NCBI GenBank assembly: GCA_903813345.2
Contig: CAIIXF020000012.1
Location: 22,520,184 to 22,584,183 of the forward strand
Direction: 5' to 3'
Length of the DNA stretch: 64,000 bases
DNA from: Owenia fusiformis
Lineage: Eukaryota > Annelida > Polychaeta > Sabellida > Oweniidae
Within the stretch, counting starts at the first letter, position 1, and each line of letters starts with the position of its first letter. Shown here piece after piece: positions 48,262 to 59,927 of the stretch. The translations under genes and the position numbers were made by a program. The notes under the pieces are model-generated. The model ran no database searches, had not been told where the DNA came from, and worked only from the letters and a program-made list of their open reading frames with translations.

Positions 48262-51200
48262 ATGCCCACCTGGAACTTGTATTTAAAATCCTTCAGTTCC
48301 ATAAAACTAGTTGCATCAGAGAATATTAGTATTGTAGGCATTTGTGAAGCTGGGAAGTATACGTATGATGTGATTGACCAACGATTTTCTCTTGGTGATG
48401 ATTTTCATCCCCCATTATACAACCCAAACAACAGGGGATTATTAATTTATGTTAGAAGGGAATTATTATTAAAACCAAGACCTGACTTAGATACTACAGA
48501 CTGTATCTGGGCAGAGATAAAATACAAAAACACCAACATTTTATATGGGATTTACTACAAATCACCCAATTTAGATAGAAATCAAGAAAAACTAGTTTTT
48601 GAAAATGCTGAATATACTTTTAAGCAAGCCTCTAAATGTCAGAATGATTATTTACTTATAAATGGAGATTTTAACTCCAAGAACAAAAAATGGTGGTCTG
48701 ATGGGCTTACTGATTCAAATGGGGAAAGACTAGATGAAATTTTGATTGATAGTAACCTTGTCCAAATTATTCATGAAGCCACGAGAATAACCAACCAATC
48801 ACGATCATGTATCGACCTATCCATCCACCAATGCACCAGACCTTTTAAGAGAAACTAAAGTTACACATCCAATAGGCTGCACTGACCACTCGACATTGGA
48901 ACTAACATTTCCAATGAAAATTGTAGGGACCTCAAAATATCAAAAACGTCTTTGGAAATTTTACCAATCTGACAGAGAAGAGATAAACAGACAAAGGACA
49001 AGGTGCAATTATTGGCAAATATCCCTATGGTCAAAATGAATCATTCGTAGGTGTTATATGAAGAATAAAATGTCATATAATACTTTGGAAAATATTAGAG
49101 TGCTCAGACACACATAAGCTGAGATAGGGATCATTTCGTTCAGTAAGGCTGTATTGACTTACATGGGGCTGTGCACCATTGACTTAACATGAGGATATCA
49201 GCAGATCCCAATAGAGGCCATTGGTTTCCATTGATTATCACAGAAATACCAAAAATGCACTATATGACCTGAATCGATTGCAAACTTAATAATTTCACAA
49301 TACGACACAAATGGTTTATCTCATCAAATGTGCAAATACGAAGTTTGCAATCGATTCAGGTCATACTTAAAATTAAAAGATTGTACATTTTTTCATCATT
49401 TCTTTCCCTACAAAATGGTTATAGAAAAATGCTCCAAAAACAACTTTTACACTTATCAAATATCATACAAGTTTGTAAAACCAAAGATTATACTATTATA
49501 TTTCATTATGTAGTAACATATTTGGATAAGATGCCGGGATGCGTAGGATGTAAATGGATTTTGACAGACACAAAAATACTTCCTGGTTTGGAATCTATGC
49601 CTCTACACTTCATGATTGAATTATGACCCTAATAAGTGGCCTATACATCAATACAGTGCTGAATATAGGTCAACAAGATACTAGTGTGCATATAAATGTA
49701 ATAATTGAAGCAGAATACTCATTTTGAAAAATCAGATGAATTATTTTTTTCCAATGGGGAGATCCCAATGGAGGGTGTATACGGTCCTTTTTGACATTAA
49801 CATTGAACAAAGATATAGTGAATGTAAGGATATTGATAAATTAACAGAATCATTTACTAGAGATGTATTTAACATTTTCGAACAAAACATCCCAAATAAA
49901 ATAAAAACCTTCAGTTCTAAAGACCAACCATGGATAAACAAAAACATTAAACACTTGATTAGAAAAAAATCACAATTCTATGAAAAGTTCAAAAATTCGA
50001 ATAAACAGATTGACCATGACAACTATAAACTCTTAGCTCAGCAAGTGAAAGAAAAAATCACTGAAGCCAAAGAAAACTATCACTCCAAAATATGTGACAA
50101 CCTTGAGACAGAAAATAATGGAAGCAACAAATATTGGGAAATCATTCAAAAACTTTTAAACAGAAAATACTACAGTGGTTTCCCCTCTTTGAAATTTGGG
50201 AATCTCCTTGCCACTACAAGCTTTGAAAAAGCGAACCTGTTTCTGTCATTTTTCACATCAAAATACCATTCTGACCATAATTTTGACAACCCACTTCCGC
50301 ATTTCAATAGAAGAACTCAAATCAAAATTGCCAACCTAAATACATCACCGGAAGATGTTAACCTAATTATAATATCATTAAAAAAGAACAAAGCAGCTGG
50401 CCTAGACTATATCACTAATGAAATGATCAAACTAGCCTCTCCATCATTATCAGTTAAGCTTGCTGACCTATTTAACCTGATCTTCAAGGTTGGAAAATTT
50501 CCAGCTATATGGAAGGAAGGCAACACCATACCAATTTTCAAAAAAACGACAGAACAGCTACTGAAAATTATAGGCCCATAACTCTACTTCAAGGACTTTC
50601 AAAGATTTTTGAGACAGTTGTGCATTCAAAAATCACTGAACATATCTTTACAAATAAATTACGTTTTGCAAAACAATCCGGATTTCTAGCTGGTCACAAT
50701 ACCGAACTCCAAATTACGGGTATCATTGACTTCATTATAAATGAATTTGAAAAAGGGAAAGGTGTGAATGCCTGTTTCCTTGATATCAGCTCTGCTTTTG
50801 ATTCTGTTCCGCACGTGTTGCTCCTCCATAAACTTGAATCCTATGGAATCTCTGGTATGACCTTATCACTCCTCAAATCCTATCTCTCAGAAAGAAAAAT
50901 CTGTGTAACAGTAGACGGTGTAAAATCTACCGTCTCTAACTCCGGATATATCAACACAGGAGTGCCTCAGGGATATGTCCTTGGGCCACTCCTCTTCCTT
51001 ATCTATATAAACGACCTTCCTGATGATCTACGATCAGAATGCTTCATCTATGCTGATGACACGTCAGCATATGCGTCATTTAATATTGATGGTAACCAAA
51101 CTTTTGACCTGCAGCATGATCTGAACAAAATTGAACAATGGTCTGCCAAATGGCACATGCAATTTAAGGCATCAAAAAGTGCCCATATGATATTCCAACC

Positions 51201-52390
51201 TAAAAATATAAATAATTTTGACATAAGTCCGCTTTATTTTGAAGGGAATAAAATTCCATACAAAACTTCCCACAAACACTTGGGATTCATTTTTGACAAT
51301 CGCTTAAAATTTGACATACACATAAATGAACTTGCCAGCAAGGTGCAAAAACAGCTCAGCCCACTGAAATCACTATCCTACAAATTAAAGTCAAAGCACC
51401 TTGAACTTATATATAATTCCTTTATTTTATCACACTTAGATTACTGCAGTTCAATTTATGGCTCTAGCACAGCTCAAAACCTGATAAAACTTGACAGACT
51501 GCATTGCAAAGCAGCACTCAGCTGCTCAGGGGCTCTTCATGGATCAAATACTATAAAAACTCTTAATTGTCTAAAGTGGAAGCCACTTGAATCCAGAAGA
51601 AGAGATAAAGATCGCATTATCATGTTTAAGATTTGTAAAGACATGGCACCCGATTATATAATTGAACTTTTTGACCGTTATAAATCTGAGCCAAGAAGGA
51701 CTCTTAGAACTCACAGACCTTTCCAAATACCGGCAAAATCAAGCACTCGACTTAATGCGATTAATTTCTGAATGGAACAGGTTATCTCTAGAAGATAGGT
51801 CTATTCCCACCATATCAATGTTCAAAAGTAAAATCAAAAACAAAACTTTAAAATTCACTGACTTCAATACAACATCAAAACTAAATCTCGAAAACAAGAA
51901 ATCATCCTAAACAGAATTAGATGTGGACTTTATTTTGAATCACAAAAGTTTGCCCATAATTTTCCTAACACATCTAACCTATGTGTCTGTGGTTAGAGTG
52001 CAACCCAAAAACATTTATATATATAATTAATTCTGCATTGCAAGCGCCATTCTACTCAAAGAAAACGCCTTGAAGAATCCCTCGAACAGTACAACCTATG
52101 GACCCCACTCAATGGACAAGAAAAAATTGAATCTCTAATTTTTCAAAATTCCCTTTCACTTGGAAAGGATTCTGATTTAAAAGAAAAGTTTGTTGAATTC
52201 GTTTCTACTATAACTTAATTCATTTCTTCCTGATTTACTGTTGGCATTTAAGCTTACTGGCACTTACTCACTCGCCTTCCTTAAATGTTGTTTTATGTAT
52301 AACTTGAAATGCTAGCCTATAATGCAAAGTGCGCTAGGCAGCAACTACTGTAATTACTGTATACCTTTGAATTGAATAAATATATAATGA
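48262..52390 (+). mobile_element. Nearly complete LINE with endonuclease and reverse transcriptase
   Basis: 48262-48858 encodes the apurinic-type endonuclease domain: NISIVGICEAGKY, YYKSPN, LLINGDFNSKNKKWW and later GCTDHSTLELTFP (frame-shifted, about 48870). An insert interrupts it at about 48985-49785. 49724-51771 carries the reverse transcriptase in two overlapping frames: KKNKAAGLDYITNEMIK, LLQGLSKIFE, KQSGFLAGHNTE, LDISSAFDSVPH, GVPQGYVLGPLLFLIYINDLP and the catalytic FIYADDTS at about 51045. The post-RT part has LDYCSSIYGSS and a C-terminal C-x-C-G...H-x-C region (51910-52100). The 3' tail reads AATAAATATATAATGAAATG. Motif spelling suggests the jockey/CR1 group. At least three frameshifts and the insert make it inactive. 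Confidence 0.9.
48985..49785. mobile_element. ~800-bp insertion inside the LINE
   Basis: The LINE reading frame stops making sense after KFYQSDREEINRQ and resumes at about DINIEQRYSECKDIDKL. The intervening DNA has ends resembling AAAGGAC...GTCCTTT and a perfect small palindrome at 49263-49367 (ATGACCTGAATCGATTGCAA and its complement around a ~55-base loop). Boundaries are approximate; the element type is unknown. Confidence 0.55.
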
Positions 52391-52697
52391 AATGAATAAA
52401 ACTACCATTCCTATTTAGTAAATCATTTATTTGAACAACCCCTATTTCGAAAAGGCTTTTTTGAAATATCTGTTTACCCTCCCTAAGTATGTATTTATTA
52501 TGCCATAGTATCTCGCCCAAAAAATCACTATGACTTTTTCTATTATTGCAGACATTTATGGGTAGTTTATTGACTAAATTACACGAACAGGCACATTTCT
52601 AAAAAATCCTTACTTGAAAATACTTAACCGTTAGATTCCATATACAAAAAATTAAAATGTGTTGGTTAATGCACGCACATTGATGAATACTGGTTAT

Positions 52698-54530
52698 CAG
52701 TGGTGTAGCCAGGATTTGGTGACCGGGGGTTCTATTTTTATGTTATTCACAAACCCTTCATTAGGGTTCCTCAAATAATGCAATCGATTTTTGAAAAATT
52801 GCAGATTTAAAAAACGGTAGTTATGCGGAAGATCTTGAAAAATGCGATAGTTTACGGTATATTTTGAAAAAAATGCGGACATTTTTTGCGGTAGATTTTT
52901 GGAAAAACTGTAGTTTTGCGGAAGATTTTGAAAAATGCGACCTAGTTTTAAAGTAGATTAAAAAAATGTGGTACTTTTTGCAGTAGATTAAAAAACTGAT
53001 TTCGCGTAGATTTTGACACACTTCAATGAATAAATAATTAAATATGTTTTTCTAACACAGCATTCATGGAACTCTTTCATAAACAGACGAACAATTTGAA
53101 AATTTCAGTGTTTTATAACTACAGCAGAACATGGTAGTTGAACACTGTGTTTTTGCATCACGATACTGCCCACAGTGTGTTGACTGATGACACACCAGCT
53201 TACTTAGTTACTTACTAAGTACACAATAACCACTGTCACAGACCTGCTGAAACCTTTTTATTTTCGGGTTGGTAATGGAATATTACGAGGGCAATGCGGG
53301 AAGAATTTCCAAATAATAACGGTAGTTTGAACAAGAATACTGTTAATTTCAGCAGAAATACGGTAGATTTCTAAATACTTACGGTATATTTTACGGCCGT
53401 TCTTATAGAAAAAATCGAATTTTAATAAAATATTTTACGGTAGATTTCGGTAAAATTACGGTAGATTTTTTACGGTCGTTTTTACGGGAAAATGGTAATT
53501 TTTTCACAGTAGTTTGTCATTTTTTACGGAAAAACGAAAAATTTAACGGTAGATTCCCGTAAAAATACGGTAGGTATGCAGGTATGGTATTACTGATGAA
53601 AATATCTATTATTCAAATAAGTGGGTCTCGGTTATATTATTTTAAAAAGTTAAAAATATTTTTTTGGACGTCCCCAGAGCTCAGTAGTTAATTTTTATTA
53701 TGTAATTTATTCGCTAAACATCATGACATTAACATAAAAATGGAGAGCAAGTTAGCTGGAACGATAACAATTTGAATTCTATACAATCTCTTAGATGAGT
53801 GGAGTGTATCTGAAAAAAAATCATTTTTTGCAATGATTGATTTTCCTTTGGAAAAGTGATGGGTAAATAAATACTGAAGAAATGAAAGAATGAATAAATT
53901 TGAACAAATGCTTGTGTTTATAAATGATTACGCTTTTAAATAATTCATATAATATATATAAATATTTTAAATTTTAATTGAAATAACAAGACAGAGAATG
54001 ATGTAGGCCTACACATTTGAAAGAAAATGTGTTTCATCAATATTACGACTATTCTAGATATTTATTCGTCAATGTTGTAAAAACGTCTGCATTGTTTTCG
54101 ATAACCTTCCATAAATTCCTATTGGACCAGAACTGGCTTAAAACAAAATTCCTACAAAGCACTGATTTAACCATTGCCCAAGATGGGTTATTTTGTCCGA
54201 GAAGAATCAGCCTTTAAGTTATTTCTAAATGTAGAATCTAATGCTCTGGGGTCTTGCCAAAATTAAATCTCACCCCGTGCTTAAGGTTGCCAAACGATTT
54301 GATGGAAGTGTAACTTCACTATGACATGTTTTTAACAAAATAAGGCTCTCGTGTTCACCATAACATTTATATCAATTCATTTACTGCTCATATATGTAGT
54401 TTTCAAATAGCACAGTAATTTAATGTTTCTGGTTATCTGCATTTTTTCCGCAAAATGATATTTTGGGAAATCCTGACCGGGGGTTCCTTCGAACCTACCG
54501 AACCCCCGCTGCCTACGACTATGGTTATGG
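52698..54530. mobile_element. ~1.8-kb element with GTAGCCAGG / GCCTACGAC ends and ACGGTAGATTT repeats
   Basis: It begins GTGGTGTAGCCAGGATTTGG with GACCGGGGGTTC and ends ACCGAACCCCCGCTGCCTACGACTATGG, imperfect inverted ends. Inside are two blocks of short degenerate repeats: GCGGAAGATTTTGAAAAA-like (52800-53010) and ACGGTAGATTT-like (53330-53575). No transposase is visible. It sits between two LINE copies. Confidence 0.6.
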
Positions 54531-54671
54531 TTCTTACACACTGAAGTACAAATGATTTGCTTATACTCTCCACCCTTCCTTGAATTTGGTTGCTATGGCA
54601 ACCTCTTAGTCAACAGTAAAAACTGATAACCCAAAATATTATGTGTAAACAATCAATCTAATTTCAACTTT

Positions 54672-55860
54672 AGCTGTGGCCACCTTAACCTAGAGTACGC
54701 GACGCAATATAAATATCTGGGATTGAAGCTTAATGAACACATGGACATGACGAAATCTGCAACAATCCTTGCAAAGTCAGGATCAAGAGCCCTGGGAGCA
54801 ATAATGGCAAAATCACGAGCCAACGGTGGTTTAAGCTATGAGGTTTACACCCATTTATTTGACTGTCTAGTTGCACCAGTGTTACATTATAGTGCCGGCG
54901 TATGGGGAACAAACAAAACAGTAGGCGCAGCCGCAACTATTGTACAGAACAAAGCCCGGCGTTTCTACTTAGGTGTCGGCCAACACGCGTCAAACATAGC
55001 TACACAAGGAGATATGTGTTGGGTCTCAGTTAACACTAAGCAAAAAGTGGAAGCAACGAGATTGTGGTGTCGACTCAAAAACATGTCAGAACACAGAATA
55101 ACAAAGAAAATTCACCTTTGGGCTCTGACGCAGCATAACTCGTGGGAATATAAAATGCAGCGTTTGTTACGAGAGAACAACAAACCAAATCTTATCACTG
55201 ATGGTGAAATCTCCGGTGTAAGATCTATACTACAATCAAGACCATCGTATTGAGGTCGAAGCCGACGAATGGCATGCCGCACTCTGGAACGACCGTCATA
55301 ATCCTGAAAACGGTAATAAACTCAGGACTTACCGATTACATAAAACACAAATGGTAACGGCGGAGGAATATGTTAGAATTCCTATGCATAAACATGAACG
55401 GAGCAATCTAGCCTTAAGAACAGGCACTCTTCCCATTAACGTTGAACTCGGACGGTATAGCGGTATCCCCCTTAATGAGCGACTGTGTACTTGTTGTAAT
55501 AGAAATGCTGTCGAAGACGAGATGCACTTTCTTATAGACTGTGACTTTTATACTGATTTGAGAACAACACTCTTTGAAAAAGCAAAACAGTCTGTACACG
55601 ATTTTGATTCACTACCAACACTTGTTAAATATTGTGTAATACTAACTACCACTTCTTTACAACGATTACTTGCTAAAACCATTGGACACATGATAAGGAA
55701 AAGAAGAGAATTATTTTAGTAATTACAAGTTTTAAGTCTCTCATAAGCCGATGCCGGCTGGGCTGCTGTTTTAATTATTTATTGATTTTATATGATTGTA
55801 AAAAATTCAGCGTGAGACTCTAATAAATATATAACTAACTAACTGTAAACTAAAGGTAAA
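54672..55860 (+). mobile_element. 5'-truncated LINE, post-RT and zinc-knuckle region
   Basis: It starts in the RT thumb (YATQYKYLGLKLNEH). 54723-55253 contains VAPVLHYSAGVWGTNK and ARRFYLGVGQHASNIATQGD. After a frameshift near 55250 the frame 55351-55719 contains NLALRTGTLPINVELGRY and CTCCNRNAVEDEMHFLIDC (C-x2-C-x8-H-x4-C). The 3' end has AATAAATATATAACTAACTAACT. It shares the AGVWG...RRFYLGV block with the antisense fragment at 18765-20160, which indicates a related family. Confidence 0.85.
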
Positions 55861-55944
55861 TGGTGAATATATATTCTGTAAAATAATTCAGATTAAAATG
55901 TCAAGAAATAAAATACAAAATGAGAGCATTTTGTAAGAAACTTT

Positions 55945-56360
55945 CTGATCGGGCCTCGTACGTTGTCACAGTGTCGCCATCGAGTTTGCAATTGATTCAA
56001 AATTCTAAATCACATTCCCCGTCCGGGCAAGTTAATGAAGTTCGCACACAGTTTAAAGCCAATTCAGCAACGTTTTGAAGAACGCAGTGACAATTGATTT
56101 GGGTGTGATAGCTATTTTTGTTGATTCGTTCATTTATAATCCTCTTAAGTACGTTGTCACTCGTTCTGATTGCAGAACGTGACGATCACCAGCAAATTTT
56201 GAGCATGTTCTAAGTTCTGGAAGACCAACTCGTTCGAGTAGTTTCAAGAAGTTTGTAAACATATCTCAAACGGTTCTTAGTACGTCAAATCCGTTCGTGC
56301 ACAGTTTATGCCCGTTTTCGAGAACGTAGTGAGAACTAGTTTGGTGTGATAGTAGGGTAA
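55945..56360. mobile_element. Truncated copy of the AACGT-rich CTATCACACC element
   Basis: Ends GAGAACTAGTTTGGTGTGATAGTAGGG like 57156-57953, with the same internal order (GTACGTTGTCACTCGTTCTG, GAACGTGACGA, GTTTGTAAACA, CAGTTTATGCCCGTTTTCGA). An internal GATTTGGGTGTGATAG at 56096-56111 marks a second, inner end. Confidence 0.7.
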
Positions 56361-56526
56361 CCCATCAAAACTACGACAGAGTCAAATCAACGTAAACCCG
56401 ACGTGCGATCACCATGGGTCCTTTCTGCGGTCTGGCAACAGCAGAAATGAAAAGATTATAACTCCGAGTTATAATTTATACGGCTACCCTGCTACCCTGT
56501 AAGTATTATCGACTTCATTCTATGTA

Positions 56527-58363
56527 CAGGGTGATCATAAAGTAAGATCAAAAGTGCTCTAATTTTTGTAAACATCAATGAATGTGGCTCGGTTTATCAC
56601 AGAATATTGATCTAATAATTATGCAAACACAATTTAAATTTCAACACGTTACATTTAATATTCTGCGTTCTTTGGTAACAATAGCAATACATGTCGAGGG
56701 TAACCGGAGCAGTCAAAAAAGAAAGGAAAAGTTATGATGTTTTTGTTTTCTTAATGGTTTTGTTACATTCAAAGCATTCTTGTACATTCTTATTTTCTCA
56801 GATGTTTATTTTAGGTGTTCTATATGTGTGTGCTACTAGTATTATATTCAATATTATATTGGTGATGTTTAATCCAATTCATGAACACATGTCTGAATGC
56901 CATTCGCAAGAAAAGACCAAAGTTGGTAGATCACTTCATCCTGCATTGGGATAATGCACTTTTGCATACAACAAAAATAACACGTCTAAGCAATTGGACA
57001 GTGTGGGGATCAAACAACTAAACTTAACTGGGAATAGGCCCTAACTGACCAGACATGGCCCCCTTAGACTTTTATTTCTATGGGGACTTAAAATCTGAAT
57101 TCTGGGGAGAGTTTCCAAAGACAGAAGAAGATCTGGAAAAGGTGGTATTACCCCCCTATCACACCAAACTAGTTCTTACCCGTTCTTACCAGTCCTAAGA
57201 AAATGTCGTAAAACGGGCTCAATCTGGCTGTGGTCGGGAAATATGTCTGAAATAATTAGCTTCTTCGTTCTTAAACAGTCTTCAATACGTCCATCTCGTT
57301 TGCAGTTCGTTCAGGTCGCACCACGTCGGTGTGCAACGTCGTAAAACGCGTCCCTTAGTCTAGAAGGTCAACATGACCTGATTACAGAACGGTATGGTCG
57401 CCATCGAATTTTGAATCGATTCAAAATTCTAAAATCACATTCCCGTCTGAGAACGTTCATAAAGTTCGTAAATAGACCTTAGAAAGTAGCAGCTACGTTC
57501 ATTCCGTTCGCACACAGTTTAAAACCAGTTTTGAAGAACGCAGTGGCAACTTGTTTGGTGTGATAGCTATATTTTTGCTAACTCGTTCATATGCAGTGTT
57601 AAATACGTTCTTAATCAGTTTAAACCCGTTTGCAATTAGTTCTACCTCGTTCTCAACACGTCCTCAGACAGTTCAACTCGTTGTTAAAACGTCCCTAGTA
57701 GGATTGAAGTACGACGGTTCCGTTCGTAGTACGTCCAGCTCGTCGTTAGTACGTTGTCACTCGTTCTAATTGAAGAACGTGACGACCACGAGAACATTTT
57801 GAGCATTGTCTAAGTTCTAGAGGACCTACCCGTTCGAGTACGTTCGATGAAGTTTGTAAATAGATCCCAAACGGTTCTTAGTAGGTCCAGTCCGTTCGTA
57901 CACAGCTGAAGCCCGTTTTCGAGAACGTAGTGAGAACTAGTTTGGTGTGATAGTAGGGTTAGACAGAGTGCTTGTGACGAGTGGAGGTGGCTTCAAACAT
58001 GTGTTCATGGTTTGGATTAAATGTCACTTAAAATGTGTTGAATATAATCATCTAAAATGAACATCTGAGAAAATATGAATGAACAAGAATACATTAAATG
58101 TAATAGAATATGGTGGAATTTCCAAAGTATAAAACCATTAAGAAAGAAAACATCACAATATTTTTTTCCTTTTTTGACTGCTCCGGCTACCCTCAACATG
58201 GGTTTCCATGGTTACCATTGAACGCAAAATATAAAATATTACAGGGTGAAATTTATTTTGTGTATGTATAATTATTAAATCAACATTCTTTGAGAAAATG
58301 AACCAGATTCATTAGTGCTTACAAAAATTAGAGCACGTTTGATCTTATTTAGTGATCACCCTG
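56527..58363. mobile_element. Mariner-group fold-back element with transposase remnant, split by another insertion
   Basis: The terminal repeats CAGGGTGATCATAAAGTAAG and the reverse ...GATCTTATTTAGTGATCACCCTG are flanked by TA on each side. The arms are long (about 350 bp): a GGTAACCGGAGCAGTCAAAA phrase at 56699 is inverted at 58170-58195. On the plus strand about 57040-57150 the frame PDMAPLDFYFYGDLKSEFWGEF matches the mariner SPDLAPxDFFLF box, and a short C-terminal piece follows at about 57960. The catalytic core is otherwise lost. The interruption is at 57156-57953. Confidence 0.8.
57156..57953. mobile_element. ~800-bp AACGT-rich element nested in the mariner copy
   Basis: Ends CTATCACACCAAACTAGTTCT and its complement are perfect inverted repeats of about 21 bp. 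The interior is built from dozens of short, spaced GTTC/AACGT/ACGTC words in both senses (for example 57600-57780). No transposase is visible. It interrupts the transposase frame of the 56527-58363 element, so it is the younger insertion. A truncated relative lies at 55945-56360. Confidence 0.8.
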
Positions 58364-58645
58364 TATATCCATACTGCCTATTTATCCTGTCATAAAATTA
58401 AAAACTTTGTCAAGGTAGAACTTTCAAATAAATGTTAGTAGTTGCTGTATGTGTAACCTCTGTCCTCTGAAGATTTCAAAGCTCTTGGAATTACAGTTTT
58501 CGGTGTACTCTACATTTGACAAAAAGTAGGACATCATTTTCAGGGAACTTTCTCATGTTTAAAGTCAATGGCAGGTTTTGTGATTGAAAACCGTTTTTAA
58601 GTAACTAAGTAACTCAGTGCCTACCTATGTCTTTGTCTGAATAAC

Positions 58646-59685
58646 TTAAGGTGCCGTGGAAGTTAACATGAAATGACAAAACAGGAAGTGAGAAAGCCAT
58701 GCTGGATTTCAAACATTTTTTGAACCACATTATGTTTGGAAAGGATAAACATTGCACAGCTAGGAAAATCTCTTTCTGTCAAAATTATTTTCTAGTTATT
58801 TACTAGGTACGGTGTAGTTAAGGTGCCGTGGAAGTTAATACGGGAAATGACAAAACAGGAAGTGACAAAACCATCCTTGATTTCAAATATTTTTTGAACC
58901 AACATATCAGAGTTCTATTTTGACCCCCAGTCAGTTAAACTAGTTCCACATAACATTTACATGACCATGATCGCAATGGCCATGGTCAGAATGACCCTAA
59001 ACATGATGAAATAATTTTTACAGCCCTAGGCCTATACAAATGTGACTAAAAATAGCTAAAAGTAGGAGCTTGGGAATGGTTACGGAACAGAATCTTTTGA
59101 ATTTTTCAGAAAATGTGCTAAATATATTGCTCTAAATGATACAATCTTTGGAAATTTGATATAATTCGTTGAAAAATGAAAAAATAAAAAAAACTGAATT
59201 GAAAAGCGATCTATTTTCCTGTTTATCATCGCCATTTTTGTTTCAGACAATTTTCTAACATTTCAAAGATTGTATCATTTAGAGCAATATATTGAGCACA
59301 TTTTCTGAAAAATTCAGAAGATTCTGTCCAGTGACCTTTTCTATGCTCCTACTTTTAGCTTTTTATTCAGTATCCCATTCAGAGGGCTGAAAAAGTTATT
59401 TCTTCATGTTTAGGGTCATTCTGACCATCTACATTGTGATCCTAGTCATGTAAATGTTATGTGGAACTAATTAAACTGACTGGAGGTCAAAATAGAACTC
59501 TGATATGTTGGTTCAAAAAATATTTGAAATCAAGGATGGTTTTGTCACTTCCTGTTTTGTCATTTCCTGTTAACTTCCACGGCAACTTAACTACCTAGTA
59601 AATAACTAGTAAATAATTTTGACAGTTTGACAGAAAGAGATTTTCCTAGCTGTGCAAAGTTTATCCTTTCCAAACATAATGTGGT
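58646..59685. repeat. ~1-kb palindromic element, relative of 151-1133, with extra arms
   Basis: The inner palindrome TTAAGGTGCCGTGGAAGTTA (58818) ... CACGGCAACTTAA (59590) matches the 151-1133 element. Outside it, a further 90-bp pair (CCACATTATGTTTGGAAAGG at 58725 against CCTTTCCAAACATAATGTGG to 59684) extends the fold-back. A third partial arm precedes it (58646-58724). Confidence 0.8.
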
Positions 59686-59866
59686 AACAATTCACTGTTG
59701 GAGTACAGGGCCGTGGCTCCTTTATTCTTCGTGAAAGTGGCTATAACTCAAACATAATCAAACGTAGAAATTGCTTCATAAACAGACACGTAATCTAAAA
59801 AATGAATCATGTATTTCATACAAATAAATATATTACAATAAATAATCACAAGAATACACCATGGCT

Positions 59867-59872
59867 TTTATT
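59867..59872 (-). terminator. Polyadenylation signal of the methyltransferase gene
   Basis: AATAAA on the minus strand, 55 bases after the TAA stop at 59928-59930. Confidence 0.55.
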
Positions 59873-59927
59873 CTCAATCTAAATATATTTCTAATGTTTT
59901 GAAAATAGAAAAGTATTGCAAAATGCG

